Positions 1-5,365 of a stretch of DNA of 5,365 bases are shown piece after piece. Made by a program: the position numbers and the translations under genes. Positions within the stretch are counted from its first letter, which is position 1; each line of letters begins with the position of its first letter. A model generated the notes under the pieces. That model saw only the letters and a program-made list of their open reading frames with translations. It made no database searches and was not told the origin of the DNA. The stretch lies in contig JAIDPG010000199.1 of the NCBI GenBank assembly GCA_029062865.1, forward strand, positions 1 to 5,365, given 5' to 3'. The stretch is from Oscillospiraceae bacterium. GTDB taxonomy: Bacteria; Bacillota; Clostridia; Oscillospirales; Ruminococcaceae.

Positions 1-507
1 GTTCACACGAATGAAGATGAATTTGTAAACACGGCTATGGAGTATGCTTCGACCGCTCAATCACAAGAAGTAAAAAAGGCACGGAAAATGCTCACACAGT
101 CCGAAAAGCGTATAACCGAACTTGACAAGTTGTTCACAAGGCTTTATGAGGATAACGTTTCGGGAAAAATCTCCGATGAACGCTTCGCCCAAATGTCCTC
201 GAACTATGACAGCGAACAAAAGCAGTTAAAACAGACCGTTTCCGAACTTAAAGCCTTTATTGAGGCAACCGAGCAGAAAACCGCAGATGTTTCCAACTTT
301 ATCCAGCTTGTCCGCAAATATACATATATAAATGTACTCACTCCCGAAATAATGCACGAGCTTGTGGAGAAGATCGTCGTTCACGCTCCCGATAAGTCAA
401 GCGGGCATAGAGAGCAGCGCGTTGAGATCTACTTCAGGTTCAATGTGGCGAGCGCTTCGGCTACACTTAGTCACGGCAATCAAGGCAAAAAGAGAAAGGC
501 TGCGTAG
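1..507 (+). CDS. Large serine recombinase, C-terminal fragment (DUF4368-type), 5' end outside window
   Basis: The frame is open from base 1 to a TAG at 505-507, giving 168 visible residues with no start required inside the window; the ATG at 37 is internal. The protein resembles the C-terminus of large serine recombinases of the TndX/TnpX kind, which excise and integrate mobile elements by a serine-linked strand exchange. Visible residues about 20-95 are charged and heptad-like, as in the coiled-coil of this family, and include LYEDNVSGKISDERF (48-62). The DUF4368-like end follows, with LTPEIMHELVEKIVVHAP (113-130) and VEIYFRF (141-147), then a basic GKKRKAA tail. The catalytic serine domain and zinc ribbon would lie upstream, so activity cannot be judged. 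Hand-counted G+C over 1-480 is about 45%, against 55% in a sample of the epimerase gene (961-1020), which fits acquired DNA. Family assignment is recognition from memory; the mobile element itself is inferred. Confidence 0.88.
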   Translation, partial: VHTNEDEFVNTAMEYASTAQSQEVKKARKMLTQSEKRITELDKLFTRLYEDNVSGKISDERFAQMSSNYDSEQKQLKQTVSELKAFIEATEQKTADVSNFIQLVRKYTYINVLTPEIMHELVEKIVVHAPDKSSGHREQRVEIYFRFNVASASATLSHGNQGKKRKAA

Positions 508-527
508 GTTTCCTACGCAACCTTTTC
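494..527. terminator. Hairpin across the recombinase stop codon, probable bidirectional terminator
   Basis: A perfect 8-bp stem TGCGTAGG (501-508) / CCTACGCA (512-519) encloses a TTT loop. Beyond one C-A mismatch the pairing continues as AAAGG (495-499) / CCTTT (521-525). The recombinase TAG stop lies inside the left arm. On the plus strand only a short T-run follows (523-526). On the minus strand the stem is followed by GCCTTTCTCTTTTT, which is T-rich, so it could also stop transcripts arriving from the epimerase operon. Its position between convergent genes fits a shared terminator. The structure is visible; termination is inferred. Confidence 0.65.
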
Positions 528-554
528 AAAAAATCGAAATACTTCTTTACCGCG

Positions 555-579
555 CCCGCCCTTTGCGGGGGACTTTTTT
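555..579 (+). terminator. Terminator-like hairpin with T-run downstream of the recombinase
   Basis: The stem CCCGC (555-559) / GCGGG (565-569) encloses a CCTTT loop, and a run of six T (574-579) follows after GGAC. This has the form of a rho-independent terminator for plus-strand transcripts, although the stem is only 5 bp and the T-run begins 4 bases beyond it. It may instead be one part of the composite intergenic repeat described separately. Confidence 0.45.
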
Positions 580-580
580 G

Positions 581-626
581 AAATTGCCGCCGAAGGCAGC
601 GTTCCATAATTGTCAATTGTCAATTA
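581..626. repeat. Intergenic repeat: small hairpin plus tandem AATTGTC units
   Basis: Two direct AATTGTC units (608-614 and 615-621) run into a third partial AATTA. Just before them, GCCGCC (586-591) / GGCAGC (595-600) forms a hairpin around GAA. It has one C-A mismatch on the plus strand, which becomes a G-U pair in minus-strand RNA, so it is complete only as RNA from the minus strand. I recall similar AATTGACAATTGAC strings in intergenic regions of gut Ruminococcaceae, but only one copy is in this window, so the interspersed nature cannot be shown here. It lies just after the epimerase stop. Confidence 0.45.
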
Positions 627-649
627 CTCAAATCGCTGTGATTGAGTAA
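624..649. repeat. Inverted repeat spanning the epimerase stop codon
   Basis: TTACTCAAATC (624-634) and GATTGAGTAA (640-649) are reverse complements apart from one extra A, separated by GCTGT. The stop codon of the minus-strand epimerase (628-630) lies inside it, so its last six codons and stop form most of the stem. No T-run follows in either direction, so it is not a standard terminator. It could protect the mRNA 3' end, or be coincidental. Confidence 0.4.
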
Positions 650-1488
650 GTAAACGCTTTTTCCTCGTCGGGCTCAAGGATAACGATGCCCCGCTTCTCA
701 GCGAAAACTCCCGTGCAGTCGTCGAAGTCCGCCGAGCCGCACCACGGCTCGATGCAGAGGAACGGCGCATCCTTCGCCTGCCAAACGCCGAGGCTCGTGA
801 AGTCAGGGAAATCCACGCGCACGCCCTTGTTATCCTTATTAAGCAGCATAACCGAGCGGGAGTTCGGCTTGTCGAAATAGCACACGTCCTCATAAAACAG
901 CTCGTGAGTAAGCTTCAGAACGTTGTCGTCCTTGAGCAGCCCGCGGCGGTTGTTCTCCTCGTGGAGCCCCGTATCGAGATTGTAATTCGGAACGGCGGCG
1001 TTTTCGAGCTTCTGGAACTCCAGCCGATACTCCGAGAAATCCCCGTCGCACGCGAACGCCGGGTGTGCGCCGATGCAAAACGGCATTTTTTTGTCTTTGG
1101 TGTTGTTCGTCACACGATAGGTGACAGTAATGCCGTCCGATTTCAACGTATACCGCACGGTGAACGTAAAATCAAACGGATACATCGCCTTGGTGTAGTC
1201 GCTCTGTTTCAGCGAAAACATCGCGGAGGTTCCTGTGATCGTTTCGGGAGCAAGCTCCAGATCCCGCGCGAAACCGTGCTTTGTAATGCTGAATTCCTCG
1301 CCGCCGATAAGCGTCTTGCCGTTTTTCAGCGTTCCGATCATCGGAAACAACAGGGGAGAGGTCTTGCCCCAGAACGCCGGGTCAGCGCGCCACATCAGCT
1401 CCCGCCCGCCGACAACAAGAGATTTAAGCTCCGCGCCCTTAGAGATAATCTTGGCGGAGCAGTTTTCATTTTTTAAAAAAGCTTCCAT
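628..1488 (-). CDS. Aldose 1-epimerase family protein, LacX-like
   Basis: This 286-residue cytoplasmic protein has no signal peptide and no membrane segment. It belongs to the galactose mutarotase-like family, which interconverts alpha and beta anomers of aldoses. The visible signatures are LFPMIGTLKNG (47-57), KHGFAR (70-75; His71), GAHPAF (140-145; His142) and CIEPWCG (245-251; Glu247). In characterised mutarotases a histidine and a glutamate act as acid and base, and His142 and Glu247 sit where the LacX branch places them. The length fits that branch, which is shorter than classical GalM at about 340 residues. The start is fixed by AAGGAGG five bases upstream of the ATG. It is the last gene of the minus-strand run, 51 bp after the propeller gene. 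The true sugar substrate is unknown: LacX-like proteins often lack lac or gal neighbours, and none is seen here. The symbol galM would be a loose label. Confidence 0.9.
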   Translation of the reverse strand: MEAFLKNENCSAKIISKGAELKSLVVGGRELMWRADPAFWGKTSPLLFPMIGTLKNGKTLIGGEEFSITKHGFARDLELAPETITGTSAMFSLKQSDYTKAMYPFDFTFTVRYTLKSDGITVTYRVTNNTKDKKMPFCIGAHPAFACDGDFSEYRLEFQKLENAAVPNYNLDTGLHEENNRRGLLKDDNVLKLTHELFYEDVCYFDKPNSRSVMLLNKDNKGVRVDFPDFTSLGVWQAKDAPFLCIEPWCGSADFDDCTGVFAEKRGIVILEPDEEKAFTYSITAI

Positions 1489-1493
1489 AGTGT

Positions 1494-1500
1494 CCTCCTT
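1494..1500 (-). promoter_or_regulatory. Strong ribosome binding site of the epimerase gene
   Basis: On the minus strand the sequence reads AAGGAGG, five bases (ACACT) before the ATG at 1488-1486. It is a full match to the Shine-Dalgarno consensus, fixes the start codon, and suggests the epimerase is translated independently of the upstream propeller gene. Confidence 0.9.
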
Positions 1501-1509
1501 TTTTATTTT

Positions 1510-1536
1510 GTTTTCACCGCACGCGGCGGGGAAAAC
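1510..1536 (-). other. Hairpin in the propeller-epimerase gap
   Basis: In the 51-bp gap, minus-strand RNA can form GUUUUC/GAAAAC (6 bp), one C-U mismatch, then CCGC/GCGG (4 bp) around a CGCGU loop. An A-rich stretch and the epimerase ribosome binding site follow, not U residues, so it does not look like an intrinsic terminator for the operon. It might be an mRNA processing or stability element that lets the epimerase be expressed differently from the genes before it. I see no TTGACA/TATAAT-like promoter in the gap. Confidence 0.4.
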
Positions 1537-1539
1537 CGT

Positions 1540-2820
1540 TCAGAAATCCGGCGGTCTTTTGGACTGCCTGTTTTTCACCCAAGCACGCAGAATAAGAATC
1601 AGCATAATAAGTATCGCGAACGCGAGAATAACCTTAATTATGCCGAGTATGAGGCTCGGCTTGGATAACGAAATCGCCCAGACCTGCCCCTTTGCGTCGC
1701 GGAAGAACATTCGCCCGCTGTCCGAGACAGCGGCTTTTCCGTCGGTGAAGTCGATGATCTTCGCGAGCTCCGAAAGCGTCACCGTTTCGTCCGTGTCGAG
1801 CACGCTGTAGAGATACCAGCGGCTGCCGTCCGCGTCGGAGTGCGGAGCGGCGGTGTACGCGCGAACTCCGCTGCCAAGCGTCAAAATCGGCGCGGACGCG
1901 TTTTTGAGCTCATCATACTTTTTCGTTACATCCATATTCAGCCCGTCGATTACAAAAAAACCCTCCGTCGAGCCGACGTAAATGTGATTGTCCACGCCGA
2001 CCGCCGCCGTCAGCGTTCCGCCGAGCTCGCAAACGCCGAGCGAATTTTCCTCGGCTGTGCCGTCGTCGTCAAGTCGCAGTTTTCGTAATTCGCCGTTTTC
2101 ACAGCACATAAACACCGCGAATTTCCCCGCGAAAACGTGCGAAATCTCCGCGCCGACGGGGTTTTCGATAAATCCGCTTTCCGCTCGCACAATCAGATTT
2201 TCTCCCGCCCCGAAAACGACTTTCCCGTCGATTTTCGCCGCGGAAGTTACGGGCTTTTCTGACGAAAATTCCCACACCGTTTCAAGGTTATTCACAGCGT
2301 CAACGCAGCGGAATTTAAACGCGCCGCCGTCCTTGAAGCCGAAGTAAGCGAGCCCGTTTTCGCAAGCCACATCGGTGATTATCTCGCCGAATTTTTCTGA
2401 GCAGAGCACGTTCATCTCCGAAACGTCGATAACGTGAAGCTCCGTCCTCGTCGGTTGGATAAGCAAGCCGTTTTCGATAACTCCGCGGGCACTTGTCGAG
2501 ACCTTTTCGTCAAGCTCCGCCGTGGCGACAAGCTTGCCGTCCTTCTCCGAGAGCTTGTTCACCTTGTTCAGCGTCGGAAGGAGCAAATAATCCTCAAACG
2601 CCAGCGGCGCGCCGACGTTTTCTCCCTCCGACGTGTGCCAGTCGATTTTGACGTATTTCTTGTCGAACGGAGTCTGCGCTGTGCTTATAACCTCGCTCTC
2701 CGAAGCGAACCCCGCCGCTCTTGCCGAGGTGTTCGTGAATAACATCAGCGTAATCGCGATCAGAAACGAAAAAGTCAGCGTTATTGAGCGGCTGAAAGCC
2801 GTAGTATAAAAATTTTTCAT
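1540..2820 (-). CDS. Exported, membrane-anchored beta-propeller (PQQ/WD40-like) protein of unknown function
   Basis: This is a 426-residue protein I cannot name. Residues 1-36 look like a signal peptide, with a hydrophobic core at about 13-29 and an Ala-Arg-Ala-Ala cleavage region at 33-36. Residues about 389-412 form one strongly hydrophobic helix followed by a basic tail (RAWVKNRQSKR), so the body should lie outside the cell with the C-terminus in the cytoplasm. The body repeats a weak beta-strand pattern of 'G..vyvGs..G.l..id' type at about 73-100, 113-133, 151-174, 193-213, 230-250, 271-293, 316-340 and 362-384, as in seven- or eight-bladed PQQ-like or BamB-like propellers. It has six cysteines in the outer domain, including a Cys239-Cys240 pair. 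The start overlaps the addA stop (ATGA) and has only a weak ribosome binding site, so translation is probably coupled. Propellers of this kind often bind proteins or glycans; no ligand can be read from the sequence. Confidence 0.8.
   Translation of the reverse strand: MKNFYTTAFSRSITLTFSFLIAITLMLFTNTSARAAGFASESEVISTAQTPFDKKYVKIDWHTSEGENVGAPLAFEDYLLLPTLNKVNKLSEKDGKLVATAELDEKVSTSARGVIENGLLIQPTRTELHVIDVSEMNVLCSEKFGEIITDVACENGLAYFGFKDGGAFKFRCVDAVNNLETVWEFSSEKPVTSAAKIDGKVVFGAGENLIVRAESGFIENPVGAEISHVFAGKFAVFMCCENGELRKLRLDDDGTAEENSLGVCELGGTLTAAVGVDNHIYVGSTEGFFVIDGLNMDVTKKYDELKNASAPILTLGSGVRAYTAAPHSDADGSRWYLYSVLDTDETVTLSELAKIIDFTDGKAAVSDSGRMFFRDAKGQVWAISLSKPSLILGIIKVILAFAILIMLILILRAWVKNRQSKRPPDF
2817..2820 (-). 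other. ATGA stop-start overlap between addA and the propeller gene
   Basis: On the minus strand the propeller ATG (2820-2818) and the addA TGA (2819-2817) share the four bases ATGA. Upstream of the ATG there is only a weak purine-rich match (GGTGGA, about 16-21 bases upstream and too distant to be ideal). This arrangement is typical of translational coupling, in which ribosomes ending addA restart on the next gene, and it strongly supports cotranscription. Confidence 0.85.
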
Positions 2821-5365
2821 ATTTTGTATTCCAAATCCACCATGAACGCGTACAGGTACATTTCCTTGACGTTCTTTCCCGTAAGTTCTCCGAGCACCTT
2901 TGTGTAAATCTCCACCTGGAATTCGTAGATGCTCTGCTCCTTTTTAAGATTCTCGATCGTGTCGCTTTTGTAGTCTACGACAACGATCTCGCCGTTCTCG
3001 ATAAAATACATATCGGTCCGCCCTTGGATGCCTATCTTGCCCTTATAGTCCTGCCGGACTTCGGTGCCGTATACCTCGGCGAAGAACGGCTGCTCGCGGA
3101 TTACGTTGGACTTGTCGATTGCGTAGGCGTTCAGCATACGTTTTCCGAGATCGCTTTCAAAGAACCTTGCGATGCGCTCCGCTTCAATGAGCTTCAGCTC
3201 GTCGGCGGTGATTTTCCTCGATTTTTCCATTTCATCAAGCGCTTTTTCGACCGCCGCCAAAAGCGCGTCGTGATTCATCGCCGCAGTGACGGATTCAAGC
3301 GGGAAGTGCTCCATGCAATGGTGATAAGCGTTGCCCTTATCCGCGCCTGAGGGCGCTCCGCCGTTAGCAAACGAGGGTCTTGCGAGGATCGGCGGCTTTG
3401 TGTCGCTCTCGCGGGCAAGCTCCGTCGTTGAGTACTTCGCCTGCTGAACCGTATCCTCCAAGTGCGCGTATTTTGCGTTCATGCGTTCCGTAAGCGCCGC
3501 GATTTCTTCCTCGGGGAATTTTGTTGAAGCGGGGGAGAGGTCGCCTTCGATTTCGTCCGCGTCAACAGGCTCGTTTTCGCTGCCATTGCATTTTACGTCG
3601 GGATCAACCGCCGAAACCTTGCAAGCAATGCCGTCGAGATAAAACTCCTTATCATCGCAGCCGAAGCTCGGCGCGAAATTCATCAGCGTCTGCAATACGC
3701 ACATAAACGGCGCGCTGTTCTCATAAACCATATCGTGAAGCGCCTCGTTTTCAGGAGGTCTGCTTTCGTCTATGAAGCTGTCGAACTTATTATAGCCGTT
3801 GTCGCTGATAGAGGACACCATAATAAGCTTTTCCTGTGCGCGCGTCATCGCGACGTACAGAAGCCGAAGCTCGCTTCCTAGCTCTCTGTCGCGGATGAAT
3901 TTTTTCAGCGCCCTGTGAGCCAGCAGCTTTGATTTCTTGCGGCGCTTTACATCGGTGCGCGTTATTGCCATGTAATGCTCAAAGCTGAAAAGCAGGTCGT
4001 TCGAATAATCCGAGTGGTTCATCGTTTTCCGAAGCTCCGACATTATGCAAACGGGCGCCTCCAAGCCCTTGCTTGCGTGGAACGTCATTATCCGAACAGC
4101 ATTTATGTTGCTTTCGGGCTGCGCCGCCTCTTCAACGCCCTTCGAGGAGTTCTCCGCGGCGCGCTCGAGAAATCTCATAAAGTCCCCAAGACCTCCGCCG
4201 CCTCTCGCCTCAAAATCCGCAGCCATGCTTTGCAGCTGCCGGATATTCCCGACGCGCCGCGGGCTGTCCTCAAACGCCGCGACTATCGAAATAAGATCCG
4301 TGTCCTCGTAGATTTTGCGAACAAGGTCCGTAAGCGAGCTTGAATTCATGTGATAACGAAACGCCTTTAAATCATCGGCAAACTTTTTCAGCTTCGGCGG
4401 AACGTTTCGCTTTACGTTGATTTTATTATTGCCGACGCGCGCGGTTTGCGTTACGCAGTCGTTTGCGCAGCTGAAAAGGGAGCGCCTCTTATACGCTCCC
4501 GCGATAGCGCGCCGCGTTTTCTCGTCCGCTTCCTCAATTCCCAAAAGCCCCATTTTTATCTGCGCCGCTTCCTCCGCCGTAAAGCGATAGATCGGCGACA
4601 TCAGCACCTTCAAGAACTCCTCATTCAAAAGCGGGTTGTCAATTATTTTAAGGAAATTCCAAGCCATCTTTATCTCGTCGGCTTCAAAAAATCCCGAGCC
4701 GCTTTTCGAGGTCGAGGGAATGTTAAGCTCCGCCAGCGCCTTTCTGTATTTGTTGATGTGCGTGCCCGCTCTGAGAAGCACAATAAAATCCGAATAATCG
4801 GCGCGCCTTTGAATATAATTGTCGTCCTCGTCCTTGCCGTCGCACACGAGAAAATCCTCGTCGTTTACAAGCTCTTGAATTCGCTTCGCGACATATCTCG
4901 CTTGCTCCATATTTTTTTCGTCGTCATCATCGGCTTGCGATGACGAACGCACAAACGCGATTTCGGTATCGTAAAGCCCGCCGATTTTCGGCTCGGGATA
5001 ATCCGCGCCATAATTCAGCGCGTTGTCCTTCGCGTAGTCCACGCCGCCGAACCTCGGGGTCATCAGCCCCGTAAACGCCGCGTTTACTGTATCGACGACA
5101 GCCCTTCTGCTTCGGAAATTTGTGTTGAGCGGGAGCTTTTTAAATACGCTGTTGTCGTTGTCGCAAAGCTCCGCCATTATGTACGGATCCGCGCCTCTGA
5201 ACGAGTAAATCGACTGCTTAACGTCCCCAACGTAAAACAGCCGCTCCTCGCCCAGAAGCTCGAAAACACTCGACTGAATTTTGTTGCAGTCCTGGAACTC
5301 ATCAACGATAACGCAGCTGAAGCTTTTGGATAGCTGCCGCCGAAAAGCGTTTTCTCCGACGTTTT
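2817..5365 (-). CDS. addA: ATP-dependent helicase/nuclease subunit A (AddA), N-terminus outside window
   Basis: AddA pairs with AddB to unwind and resect double-strand breaks for RecA-dependent repair, the Firmicutes counterpart of RecBCD. The frame stays open to the right edge, giving 848 visible residues; the family is usually about 1,200, so roughly the first 350 residues, including Walker A, are missing. The ATG at 5177 is internal, because helicase motifs lie before it. Counting from the codon at 5363: motif II DEFQD (21-25), motif III GDVKQSIYSFR (46-56), motif IV NTNFRS (80-85), motif V TFHASKGLEAPVC (427-439) and motif VI LLYVAMTRAQEK (501-512). A variable acidic linker leads to the RecB-type nuclease: GNAYHH..E (677-685), QGRTD (780-784, Asp784), VDYKSD (796-801, Asp797 and Lys799) and Gln816...Tyr820. 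All expected nuclease residues are present, so it appears intact. addB would be expected upstream, beyond the edge. The four-cysteine iron-sulphur site belongs to AddB and is not expected here. Confidence 0.95.
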   Translation of the reverse strand, partial: NVGENAFRRQLSKSFSCVIVDEFQDCNKIQSSVFELLGEERLFYVGDVKQSIYSFRGADPYIMAELCDNDNSVFKKLPLNTNFRSRRAVVDTVNAAFTGLMTPRFGGVDYAKDNALNYGADYPEPKIGGLYDTEIAFVRSSSQADDDDEKNMEQARYVAKRIQELVNDEDFLVCDGKDEDDNYIQRRADYSDFIVLLRAGTHINKYRKALAELNIPSTSKSGSGFFEADEIKMAWNFLKIIDNPLLNEEFLKVLMSPIYRFTAEEAAQIKMGLLGIEEADEKTRRAIAGAYKRRSLFSCANDCVTQTARVGNNKINVKRNVPPKLKKFADDLKAFRYHMNSSSLTDLVRKIYEDTDLISIVAAFEDSPRRVGNIRQLQSMAADFEARGGGGLGDFMRFLERAAENSSKGVEEAAQPESNINAVRIMTFHASKGLEAPVCIMSELRKTMNHSDYSNDLLFSFEHYMAITRTDVKRRKKSKLLAHRALKKFIRDRELGSELRLLYVAMTRAQEKLIMVSSISDNGYNKFDSFIDESRPPENEALHDMVYENSAPFMCVLQTLMNFAPSFGCDDKEFYLDGIACKVSAVDPDVKCNGSENEPVDADEIEGDLSPASTKFPEEEIAALTERMNAKYAHLEDTVQQAKYSTTELARESDTKPPILARPSFANGGAPSGADKGNAYHHCMEHFPLESVTAAMNHDALLAAVEKALDEMEKSRKITADELKLIEAERIARFFESDLGKRMLNAYAIDKSNVIREQPFFAEVYGTEVRQDYKGKIGIQGRTDMYFIENGEIVVVDYKSDTIENLKKEQSIYEFQVEIYTKVLGELTGKNVKEMYLYAFMVDLEYKI

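Noticed and set aside
586..625. Minus-strand promoter based on the TTGACA strings in the AATTGAC repeat
   Set aside because: TTGACA matches a -35 box, but nothing like TATAAT occurs 16-18 bases downstream of either copy, where the GC-rich hairpin lies instead, and no gene follows on that strand.
362..649. Plus-strand open frame running from the recombinase gene through the intergenic strip
   Set aside because: It is out of frame with the recognisable recombinase C-terminus and reads through two hairpins; no ribosome binding site or domain supports it.
904..1810. Long plus-strand open frames (904-1476 and 1235-1810) antisense to the epimerase and propeller genes
   Set aside because: They overlap clearly recognisable minus-strand genes, have arginine-rich or low-complexity translations without known motifs, and lack a ribosome binding site. 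They are typical shadows of GC-rich coding sequence.
3975..4943. Plus-strand open frames opposite addA (for example 3975-4343 and 4446-4943)
   Set aside because: They lie wholly inside addA, whose motifs are unambiguous, and their translations show no family features.
2817..5177. ATG at 5177 as the true start of the helicase gene
   Set aside because: The frame continues upstream to the window edge and encodes helicase motifs II and III there, so the gene begins outside the window.
628..5365. The addA-propeller-epimerase run as a new defence system
   Set aside because: AddAB is the standard recombination and repair nuclease of Firmicutes and the epimerase is a common metabolic enzyme. Nothing in the window shows a sensor-effector pairing or toxic domain, so calling it a defence system would be unsupported.
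1..5365. CRISPR arrays, tRNA or rRNA genes, riboswitches
   Set aside because: I saw no regularly spaced repeats, no tRNA-like cloverleaf or TTCGAATC-type T-arm in the single intergenic strip, and no intergenic space large enough for a riboswitch.

Overview
The window looks like chromosomal DNA from an anaerobic gut-type Clostridia (Oscillospirales/Ruminococcus-like is my best guess). That rests on the Firmicutes-type AddA, a LacX-type aldose epimerase behind a textbook AAGGAGG ribosome binding site, a DUF4368-type large serine recombinase, and an intergenic repeat with AATTGAC units that I associate with this group from memory. No 16S or other phylogenetic marker is present, so the taxonomy is inference.

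Layout. Positions 1-507 (+ strand) hold the C-terminal end of a large serine recombinase, probably the last gene of an integrative element whose body lies to the left. Positions 508-627 are a short intergenic strip between convergent genes. It contains a hairpin that overlaps the recombinase stop codon, a second terminator-like hairpin with a T-run, another small hairpin, and two tandem AATTGTC units. From 628 to the right edge everything is on the minus strand and reads as one probable operon in the order addA (5' part outside the window), a membrane-anchored beta-propeller protein, then a galM/lacX-like aldose 1-epimerase. The addA stop and the propeller start share an ATGA overlap. The epimerase follows after 51 bp with its own strong ribosome binding site.

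How the genes fit together. AddA is the helicase-nuclease subunit of AddAB, which processes double-strand breaks. The epimerase is a sugar mutarotase-like enzyme, and the propeller protein is an exported, C-terminally anchored protein of unknown role. No shared pathway is evident, and the grouping looks like a housekeeping operon of convenience. I see no convincing undescribed system. The points most worth a second look are the probable mobile-element boundary at about 500-627, the composite intergenic repeat there, and the tight coupling of an uncharacterised exported propeller protein to addA.
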